This document shows positions 55,062 to 64,000 of a stretch of 64,000 bases of DNA, piece by piece. Position 1 is the stretch's first letter, and every line of letters starts with the position of its first letter. The notes beneath the pieces were generated by a model. The model had not been told where the DNA came from. It did no database searches and was given only the letters and a program-made list of their open reading frames with translations. This DNA is from Zygnema cylindricum (Eukaryota > Streptophyta > Zygnematophyceae > Zygnematales > Zygnemataceae), in NCBI GenBank assembly GCA_037447655.1, contig JBBHKE010001339.1, positions 648,859 through 712,858 of the forward strand. Direction: 5' to 3'. Position numbers and translations under genes: made by a program.

Positions 55062-58000
55062 ATGGGTAGCCCGCGGAGCATTCTCCTGTTCCTCACAGTT
55101 ATGACCTGTACGTACCACCCTTAGTCGTTTTGCTCTCATTCCTTCCTATTACTTATTTAATCTTTTCCTCACTTCCTTTCCTTTTTTTTTTTTTTTTTTT
55201 TACTTTTGAGGAAATCACAAATTTCCACACTTTTTTATTTAGGATGAAAGTTTGTCTATCCATGTTTTCTTAAATGCCTGCTTGAGAATTTTTTTTTCTT
55301 TCCCTTTTTTTTTTTTTTTTTTTTCTCTTTCTTTTTTTTCTTTTCCTTTTTTTTTTGTTGTCCTTTTGTACTTGCAGTAGGTTTTTTCGGGGCAGTCGAA
55401 GCGAACAAAAAAGGGAGTGGCTTGGCAGCTGTCATTTCGTACAGTGCACCAAACCAGTTTCCAGAAAGTGTGGATTGGGACAGAAGGTGACTAAAGGGGT
55501 TTTATTAAATGAGTTTTCGTTAAATGTGTTTTTATTAAATGGGTTTTGGCTGTGTTGGGTTTAAACGGATAACAGCAATAGCATTAAACGATTAATTACA
55601 GTATAAACGTTCGAACCCCCAGTTTAAACAGTTCGTAAAGGTTGAACGCAGTGTTTTTTTGGGGAAGCTTTGGAATAGGTACTTACATGCGTTTCTAACT
55701 ATTTGCAAGGATCTCTTTATTTTGTCGATTTTATTTTGTTCTTGTTATTATTTATCTCACAGTTAAAGGTTTATATATTGTATGTTTGTCAACAAACTCA
55801 TATATATATATATATATATGAGTTTGACTAGTATATTTATAGTGTATACATTTTTGTTTTATATTCTTATCTAACCTTTGATGTTTTCAGCCTAAAAATT
55901 TGGATTTAACATTTTCTAAAAGTATGTGTACTTCATGTATTCCGTAACTCTGTACATGCACAACACTTTCCTCTCTTCCCTTGACTCCATCTCCCCCACA
56001 TTTCTTACATTTGAAAACATTTGTAGACAATTGTGAAAATTTGTCGATGTTGGTGACACTTGTCGACATTACAAGACATTTGTAGACATTTACAGATAAT
56101 TGTCGACATTTGTAAACATTTGTAGATATTTGTAGATGCATATGTAGACATTTGTCAACATTTTTAGACATTTGTAGACGTTTGTCGACATCTGTAGGCA
56201 TTAATGTCAACATTTGTGGATATTTGTAGATATTTCATGACATTTGTCGACATTTTACATTTTTCCACATTTGACATTTATAGACTTTTGTGGACATGTG
56301 TAGAAATTTGTAGACATTTGCCGACATTTGAAGACATTAGTAGACATTTATATCGATATTTATTTGTAGACATTTACAAACATTTGCCGACATTTCTAGA
56401 CAGTTTTAAATATTCGTACAAACTTGCCAGCATTTTGTAGACATTTGCTGACATTTACAGACATTGCAGAAATTTGTTGACGTTTGTTGACATTTGTCGA
56501 CACTTGTAGACATTTGCAGACATTCCTGAACATTTGCAAACATTTGTATACATTTGCGACTCTTTTTCTACCCCCTCTTCCTCTTTTTCCTCATTTCTCG
56601 TCCTCCCATCCTTCCACTTTTTCCTTCACCTTCTCAATCACTCTCCTCCCCCCCCTTCTCCCCCTCCCCCTCTCCTCTCTCCCTCTCTCCCTCTTTTTCC
56701 TTTTACTATTGTCCTTCGTTTCCCACTTTTTCTTTCTCCCTCTCTCCTTCTCTGCCAAATGTGTCTCTCTCCCCACTTCCCAATAGTTTTCAATTTTTTT
56801 TTCTAACACTACCGTCCTTCCCTTTTCCCTGGCAGAAATTTCCGTTTCATCGTGGGTTCGATTGCTCTTGGAAATCTTGCGACGGTAACAGATGACGGAA
56901 CATTTGCTGTTTTCGTAAAGGACAAAGATTACGACGGAAACAGGACCCAAGGTGGACTTATTTCTCTCTCCTAATTTTTTTCTTTTCTTTTTGTAACCTC
57001 ATGTGTCAAGGCATTCCTCTTTTTCACTTTTTTTTACTTTTTCAGGTGTCAGGCTGACGAGTCCGAAAGTGTATGCTGGCGTCATGCAGGAGTTATTGTC
57101 GACCTTCGTCGCAACCGAGTGGTGACGACGGTTTACGGCGGAGGGCCGGCGGTGCCCGGCGGTAATTTCGCGGCTGTGGCGGCTTATGATTTGGCGACAA
57201 AGGCTCGCAAACTTTTCGTGCGACTGGATACCGCTGGACCGCAGGTGAACTGTCATTTTACAGTATTGGTCTAAGAGTACGGATGGTTTGTATGCGAAAT
57301 CACCATTTTGTGGCGATTAAAGAATTTTTGTGTGCTAATAAACTTATCAAACAATGATTTTTGGGAGGCGTATCAAATTTCAAAGTTTTTATTTGTTTTG
57401 ATGTTTTTTATTGCTTGTGCGGAGTTCTCCATATGAAATTTTGGTAGATTTTGTGTGGGTTTGCAACAACAAGTAGCGTTGGATGTCATATTGGATAGCA
57501 TCGAATGTTTACGACTTTGCCTATGTTTAAAAAACCCGCAAAATATGGCGATGTCACTGGATATCTTTCTATTTTCGATATTTTTAACTGATACTGCCTA
57601 TATGATAATGTGAAGGATTTGCGATGTTTGAAAAACTGCTGATGGTTCATCGATGGCACAACGATTTAAATTCACGTAGGAAAAACTCTAAGAATTTGAA
57701 AACAGAAACTCTTCGTCTACGGTGGTATAAAATTGGATCTCAGTTCACTCTTATAGATCGCACGAGTTACATAATGCTGTCGAGGTACAGTATCGCACAA
57801 GTGCCCTATTGTATCGACACATCGCATGAGAAACATTGGAAACATCACATCATTGCATCGTATCGAAAACGAACCAGCGGCGTTGGGAAATCCGATTGGT
57901 CATTGATAGATGGATCTGTGTTTGAGGGTTGATAGGCATCAACTGAGCATTCCATTCTCATACACGATTTTTTGACTTATGGAGCTGGATAAAATCTGGA

Positions 58001-61000
58001 TGTATATTAGAAGACATTATGAAGTTTTTGTTTTTCCCTTATTCAAGGCTGTTATCAATGTTGATTGTCATTTGTTACTGAAGATATTCAGAAAGATTAA
58101 TCGATTTTAATGAAATCGTTGTTTTCTTTGGTACCTTCTGTTTAAGATTATCTTTTCAGTTCAAGAAAGAAGGACAAGACTTTACATTGTTTATGCTTCG
58201 AGATTATAGTTTGCTGATGTTTTAAAGTTGTTTGACTTTTCTCACCTGTCAGAATGCTACCAAGGGCTACTTTCCAAATGACGTTGCAGTAGAAACCTAT
58301 ACTGGCAACTTGTGGATCACCGATTCCTATCGTGCACTCCTTTGGCTGGTATGTACCATTTCACCAACCCTTCCAGCCCTATAAGCACACAAATCAACTA
58401 TACTAAAATGCAGTTCGTACTTAATGATGTACACATTAACAGTCGCAGGAAAAAAATGTGCTGTGTTAGCACTGTACAGTGCGTTGAAAAGGTTAAGACT
58501 TCCATGTGTTTGCAGTTTCGGTTAGAGTCACAGTCTCAGTGGCATACTAATTAGTAATTACTAAGCCATGCAGTTCAGTAACAGGTAGTAAGCAGACGCG
58601 TCAAAATTTGTATGCCGACATCGATACTGATAAATATACGTACAAATTAAAATTATGTTTTTTAAGAACGGTGAATGGGATTGAGTAAAAGAACAGTTTG
58701 TAAGCTTTGCTCTATGTATGTACATATCTTAAAGCGTCCGGCATTAAAATTCACGCTGCCGTTTTCTTTCTCCCCAGAAATGACGCCAAATAGGCTTTTA
58801 CTTCGTTTCAAACTAGTTGGCTTATTGCAATTTTTCCCACTTAGGAATTGATCGTCCTCCACTTAGCCATTACAATTTTGGTTCCAGCCACAGATTTTCT
58901 TTTCCCTGTTTTTCTGTGAAATCACGATGTTTTCCTCCAGCTTGTGTTGAAACTGCTAGATTGTTTACTATTACCAATGGCAAATGAAATTTCGATGTTT
59001 TAAGACATTGTTCGCCACTACGATGTGAATCGTAGTCACTGTGTTTGACGACATTGTCCATCATTATTAATTTAAATTGTAATTACTATGTTTGACGGCA
59101 TTGTCCACCATTATTGATTGAAATCGTATTTACTATGTTTGACGACATTGTCCATCATTATTGATGCGAATTGTAATCACTATGTATTGCGATGCTTTAC
59201 GTACGAATCGTTCACCATTAGCAATTAGAATGGATTGCTCATCATGTTCCACTATTTTGAAAGTGGATCATGCTGATTCTGCTAAAAGAGTTTCTAACCG
59301 TTTGAACCAAATAAATCTTCCTTATTCTTCTGTGTTATTTAGTACTTACCCTTATCTTTTTGCCTCAATTGTTTCAGACCAATAACAAAGTGTCATATTA
59401 CACGACTGAAGTGAGATTTATGTTTTTGTTCCAAAATTCATTTTTTTCTACTTTTCCAAAAAAATTGTGCCTAAAGAAATTTCGTTTCTGAACGCGAGTT
59501 CCATTCCTTTGAAACATGTCACTTTGAACTGATACTTCAAACTGAAACTGACAGCCGCTTGTTCTTTGTTGTTGGACCTCTGCCAGGTGAATGCCAGGAC
59601 AAAGCGAGTCTCTGTTTTGCAAAGTCCTCTATTTACTGCTGGGAACCAATCTTGTCCCACTGTTTCCCTCATTACTCTCAATGGAATTGTCTACCACTCT
59701 CGCGGATACCTTCTCGTCGTCAATAGAAACACTGGCAATTTAATTAAAGTGAGTAGTTGACTAACTCTGGGAGGTTTCCAGAGTTTCTTTTTTTGTGGGT
59801 AATTTATGTGGCCTTATGTGTGACACATGACCTCATGTGGATTAGCATTTGAATGGCCAATAGTGTGAAGGAGTACTTTCTTCACAATTCACAAAACAAC
59901 ATCTTTTGGATATTTTTTATGTAGTTTAAGGCTTAAAAAAGCTGCAGATATGATGTTTACGCAAGCTTGTATCACTATCCTACAGATCTTTTTGGTTCTC
60001 ACTGCTATTTCCTCTCCTTGAAAGGCCTCTTGTACTTGAAAGGAAATGGCTTGCGTTAAACTAACACAGTTGTAACATTGCAGGTGAATGTGAGACAGAA
60101 AAAGGGTGCGAGCTTATCCATAGTAAGCGGGGTTAGCGTTCCATGCGGAGACGGTCTCCGCTTCCGTTCCGATGGTGCTCTGGTGGCAGTGACTTCTAGA
60201 CTTGTCTACTTGATAAAGTCCAAAAATAACTGGAAGGTACCATTCTATCCCTGTTCTATGCTATTCTTTTTTCTAGTCCATTCTTTCTATTCTATTTCGT
60301 TTCTATTTCTACTCTATTTTACTCTTTTCTATTTCTACACTGTTAGGTTCTATGCTACCGCTATCCTGTTGCATTCTCCTCTCCTTTCTTTTCCTCTCCT
60401 CTCCCCTCCTTTCCTCTCCTCTCGTCTCTTCTCCACTCTCCTCTCCTCTCCTCTTCTCTTCTCTCCTCTCCTCTCCCTCTCCATTCCTCTCCATTCCTCT
60501 CCATTCCTCTCCTCTCTATCCTTACCCCAACCCCACTCCACTCCTACTCCAACCTACTCAACTCTCTATTCTATTCTATTCTATTCTATTCTATTCTATT
60601 CTATTCTATTCTATTCTATTCGTATGTTGAAACTTAATAGCCCATTTGTACTGCTAGCATTTGTATTGTTCGCACGAAAGATGTTATTTTCCCTAATCGT
60701 CGCCAGAACTCGATGTGCGGTTAGAGATGTTTTATGAAAGTAGAATCTGCCGGTAACAACAGGGAAAACTGAAACGGAAACCGCAATTTAGTGGGAACGC
60801 GCGCAAGTTTGTCAAAATGAGTATCTTGCAAAGTTCATGGTAAACGTTAAAGATTTTGTTTCACTTATGAACTGCGTTGCTTGTGTGACGAATGTCACGT
60901 ATTGGCTGAGCTCACACATGTGAAGCACACTCATTTAACAGTGTCAATTTCTGTTTCGTTTGTTTTCTTTTTTTCTTTTTTTTCTTAACAGAGTGGATAC

Positions 61001-61747
61001 ATCGCTTCCAGTGTCCCGCAGGATCCTACCAAAAGCGCAACAGCTGCTGCGATTCGATATCGAAAGTAAGAAAAAACGGTTTAATTGATGTATAAAACGA
61101 TATGATTAATCTGCTGGACCATTCTAGTGTCTGTACAACGGTTTTATTTCCTTGTAAAACGGTTTTACTGATCTTTGTAAAGGTTCTGTTTATCTGTAAA
61201 ACGATTCTATGAAGTCATGTTTTCAAACTAGATTTTACAGAAAGGCTTCTCCATGGAAATGATTTATTTATTTGTGCTTTTGAACCGCTGTTAATTTTTG
61301 TTCTTTTTTTTTTATTGTGTAGCAGTGTTGTCAAAATAGACGTTTATCGGCTGTCGGGGTTGTAAAGTGATTGGAATAGAAAATTGTCGGTGAAAATAAA
61401 AGTAAAGAAAGTGATAGTGAAATATAACACTTGTCTGTAAAAAAGGAATAAAATGTTCTTACCTTCCTCATTACATTTTTTGCATAAAGAACTTCGTTAA
61501 CATTTTCAAAGGCTACTCTCTGTCGTATATGCTTTAAAGAATATAATCTATACTTCATATTGTTTCATAAAATTAGCTGTTTCTGGATGTTGTGTCAGAA
61601 GAATCCACGCCTTTTTTTGTTTTTCTTATCCTATTTTATTTATTCTATTGCAGGGCATATATCAACTACGCTTATTTTTCCAAACTTTCCACTGGAGGAT
61701 TCAGTAGCTGGGAGCTCAACTCCACTGCAGCAGCTTTTACTGAATAA
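55062..61747 (+). CDS. Secreted SMP-30/strictosidine-synthase-like beta-propeller protein, ten exons
   Basis: Exons: 55062-55107, 55378-55486, 56836-56951, 57090-57244, 58253-58348, 59378-59410, 59587-59748, 60084-60236, 60992-61065, 61654-61747; 345 residues, all GT-AG. Residues 1-24 are a signal peptide (SILLFLTVMTLGFFGAVEA). Propeller strands follow: FPESVDWD, RFIVGSIALGNLATVTDDG, GVIVDLRRNRVVT, AVAAYDLATKARKLF, FPNDVAVETYTGNLWITDS, LNGIVYHSRGYLLVVNRNTG, CGDGLRFRSDGALVAVTS. This order is that of plant SMP-30/gluconolactonase-like proteins (also called calcium-dependent phosphotriesterase superfamily). The ND and NG loops are typical metal-binding positions. Substrate unknown. The exon 4 acceptor was chosen at CATGCAG because it alone keeps the frame (TQGVIVDLRRN); an upstream AG at 57044 would hit a stop. 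The leader upstream is C/T-rich. Confidence 0.9.
55995..56560. repeat. Minisatellite of GACATTTGTA-type units in intron 2
   Basis: Dozens of degenerate units (TTTGTAGACA, TTTGTCGACA, TTTGCAGACA) of about 10-13 bp run for ~560 bp, followed by a C/T-rich tract (56570-56770). Both lie in the 1.35-kb second intron of the beta-propeller gene. Confidence 0.9.
59007..59197. repeat. Four imperfect 46-47-bp tandem units in intron 5
   Basis: Each unit starts ATTGTCCATCATTATTGAT or a variant and ends TTTGACGAC. Units begin at 59007, 59053, 59100 and 59147. Confidence 0.88.
60360..60620. repeat. CT-rich and (ATTCT)n tract in intron 8
   Basis: CTCTCCTTTC-type sequence followed by about ten ATTCT units (60565-60620). 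Open frames on either strand are compositional. Confidence 0.9.
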
Positions 61748-63110
61748 ATCTTCCTAGTATTGGGGTTTTCTAGGGTTTTAGGCGGTTACCATCACATTTC
61801 CGAATAAGTTAACACCGTACGAATGTTTTTTGTTTTCCTTCATTGTTTTTTTTCCTCTCTGGCAAAGTCAAATTCTCAATAACTATATCGGTGACGTCTA
61901 AATTATTGTTGACGGAGATGATTGGCTGCGAAAGGAGTGGATTGTGTTCAATCAGAAAAGAGTCTACTACTTTGAGAAGTCAAAAGAAGGATGATGAGAT
62001 TTGAATTTTGTCATCTCTATTCTTTTGATTTCTTTTGTATATTTATTTTTCCAATTCAGGGTATTTGCTTTTGTCCTTGCAAGTGAATTTCATGTGAATG
62101 TTTGAAGTTTAACGATGTTGTTATTATGTTGTTGGCAAGATTAAAAGAAACGATATTTATTGCACTAAAACCCGGTTTGCATTAAAAACAACAATTGTAT
62201 ACATTGGCCATCGGTTTTGGAGTTTATCGCTCTTGTTCAAGCAAGTGTTTGTGGTCCGGAAATCGTGTAATATTGATTTTCTTAGGTGTCCAAAATCAAC
62301 AAAGCTGTAAAACAAATTTTCGTAAAACTATTAAAACGTTAAAGCTAATAAAGTAATGATTCACTAAACTTCATTAACCAAAGGCATTGGAAGTGTTGTC
62401 ATTTACCAGTCTTAAAATAAATTTGCAAATAGTCAAATGCTGATCATCAAACTGTATACAATCATTTAAATGATTATATCTTTCGTGGTTCTAAGCGGTA
62501 TAGTTCAAGCGTTAAATTCAAGCGGTCAAAAACTTAATTTACTTTGCAATACACCATGATGTTGTAACGAAACTTTCAAATTTCTTTGCTAAATGACTCC
62601 TCAACAAAATGAATGTGAAATTCAGTTGCATTATTGTGTCCGATTAAATACTGAACATTCGATGGTCAATGCGAAAATTGACTATCCATTGAAATTTTGG
62701 AATGTCATTGCTTTGAAGAAGTTATAGTATCATTGATTCTGTAAGGCAAACTACGAATTTTCAAAAGAAGATCCTTCCACAGGCAATAAAACATTTAAGG
62801 ACGTTTTTGTAAGGGTGTATTCCATGGATTACATTGCGAAAGTAATTTTACACGTATATATCGTAAACCCGTATGCTACAATACATAGCGCTTCCATTCT
62901 TTCAGCACATTAAACCTATGGTCTATTCAGTTTCAATTATTCATACTCTAATTGTAATTTGTAGAGAAACAAAACCGTCGGTAAGGTCATAAAGACATAA
63001 CATTTTATTTCGAATGCTGCACAGGTTCCAAAAGGTTAAAAAGGTTTCAAGACATTAAAAGATATGTTTTAATCGTTTAGGAGATTGTTCAATCGATTGC
63101 AATTTCGGGC
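61748..63110. other. Intergenic stretch, no supported gene
   Basis: Begins with the likely 3' untranslated region of the beta-propeller gene. No conserved coding or RNA signal seen. Confidence 0.6.
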
Positions 63111-63113
63111 GTA

Positions 63114-63329
63114 CACCATGAATCGCTATTAGTGTTAATGTTTTTTTTGCCAATTATAACATCTTTTCTCCGTACACATTTGTCCTATTTTCAATTTGAG
63201 ACCGTCAATCGGAAGGTGGGAATATAATCTTTCAATTGCAGCCGTCAGATCCACAATCTGACATGTGTGCATAGAGAAAAAATGTTTTAAATGGCAAAAA
63301 TATATCAACACTAATAGCGATACACGGTG
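63114..63329. mobile_element. TA-flanked fold-back MITE, copy 2
   Basis: A 216-bp relative of 6059-6271: starts CACCATGAATCGCTATTAG and ends AATAGCGATACACGGTG, with TA on both sides (63112-63113, 63330-63331). The middle (TTTGAGACCGTCAATCGGAAG) is closely shared. It lies about 215 bp upstream of the next gene's start codon. Confidence 0.85.
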
Positions 63330-63545
63330 TACCGTTTGGAATCCAACAGTTTTTTCATTTTTTGGGTAGCTGGCGATGCTGTACTGTATGGGGAATTTCT
63401 GCATGGTATGCTGATTTCGTGCGATTCCGATACGAAATATACGCACTTTTCGAACATAGACGGTAAAACACCACACTTCTTGAGTTTTTGTTCAATTAAA
63501 AGCGTTTGTCTTGAGGCAAAGTCACTGCTTGGAAAGAATCTGGCC

Positions 63546-63910
63546 ATGGCTTCTGTGGCGTACTTGCCTGCCTCAGGCAACGCCATAGCACCTTTGCCTG
63601 TTTGCTTCCATGGCTCTGCCAACATAGACTCTGTTTCTTCTCAACTTTTTCCTTCACTAAGGAGGTTATCTTTAGCACACTCTGTATCGAGACAAAGGTT
63701 ATTATTAGAGAAATCATATGCTTGCAGAGTCCAATGCTCGGATTCAAACAATAGGAAAAAATATGAAGAAGAATACGAAAAAAAGGAAGCAAATGATGTC
63801 TCTTTTAGGGCTAGAAGGAGAGATACATTGTTAACTATTGGCTTTTCTGCAATGAATCTTGGATTAGGGTTTCCTGCTTTAGCAGGACAGGACTATGTAT
63901 CTAAACTATG
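63546..63910 (+). CDS. Probable thylakoid-lumen protein, first exon (runs off window)
   Basis: The exon starts at ATG 63546 (context GGCCATGGCT, MASVAYLPASG) and ends at a GT donor (CTATG/GTGAGTGG) at 63910, encoding 121 residues and two bases. The first ~70 residues are Ser/Arg/Leu-rich and lack acidic residues until ESK-like positions, as in a chloroplast transit peptide. A second signal RARRRDTLLTIGFSAMNLGL with FPALA before GQD has the twin arginine, hydrophobic core and A-x-A-like site of Tat-type thylakoid transfer. The mature domain is beyond the window, so the protein cannot be named. The open frame extends upstream to an ATG at 63327, but that part begins inside the MITE and is unlikely to be coding. 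Confidence 0.75.
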
Positions 63911-64000
63911 GTGAGTGGAAAATAGTACTACAAATTCTTTTGTACGCATGAGCTGCAGGAGAATGGTGTGTATTGTTACCGAGGGTTTAAGATGGTTTTG

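Noticed and set aside
57624-57932. Open frame of 102 codons in intron 4 of the beta-propeller gene.
   Set aside because: It is within an intron whose flanking exons join in frame, and it has no domain.
63327-63545. Upstream start of the thylakoid-protein gene at 63327.
   Set aside because: The ATG lies within the complement of the MITE end, the residues do not look like a transit peptide, and the ATG at 63546 has a better context and a typical MAS start.

Overview
This 64 kb window is nuclear DNA of a photosynthetic eukaryote, most likely of the plant lineage (streptophyte). The evidence is spliced genes with GT-AG introns, a bipartite thylakoid-lumen transit peptide with a twin arginine, a plant-like signal recognition particle receptor beta subunit, primer-binding sites matching initiator tRNA-Met, and many Copia and Gypsy retroelements. 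It is an assembly with two 10-N gaps (25331-25340, 49895-49904). I cannot name the species; a charophyte alga or early land plant would fit but is not proven.

Host genes are few, and three of the four are split into exons too short to stand out as ORFs. (1) 7172-8551: secreted protein of two PAN/Apple-like repeats, one per exon. A broken inverted copy of its last exon lies at 14121-14365. (2) 10877-12543: the first three exons of an SRP-receptor-beta GTPase (membrane anchor, Walker A, switch region); the rest of the gene is not found. (3) 55062-61747: a ten-exon gene for a secreted six-bladed beta-propeller of the SMP-30/strictosidine-synthase-like class, complete at 345 codons. (4) 63546-63910: first exon of a probable thylakoid-lumen protein that runs off the right edge.

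The rest is mostly transposons. 1-6.3 kb holds short non-autonomous DNA transposons, notably a hAT-like family with 8-bp target duplications (also at 22-24 kb and 50.3 kb), a PIF/Harbinger-like family flanked by TTA (also at 27.8 kb and 46.7 kb), and a TA-flanked fold-back family (also at 24.7, 52 and 63.1 kb). 14.4-19.8 kb is a decayed Copia element (Copia-1), with a second copy fragment at 25.3-26.4 kb. 29.1-35.1 kb is two pieces of a different Copia family (Copia-2) in head-to-head orientation, with a further LTR at 50.2-51.7 kb. 38.8-46.2 kb is a nearly complete Gypsy chromovirus on the minus strand with intact LTRs, a GTTTT target duplication and a long extra coding region after the chromodomain. 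36.4-38.0 kb has CACTA-like subterminal repeats.

The most unusual signals are in Copia-2: a primer-binding site complementary to an internal (half-molecule) segment of initiator tRNA-Met, and a tRNA-like A-box/B-box unit in antisense orientation at the same place in all three LTR copies. No complete new defence or metabolic system is visible. Stretches not listed (for example 8.6-10.6 kb, 20-22 kb, 26.4-27.8 kb, 48-50 kb) are AT-rich intergenic DNA in which I see no supported gene.
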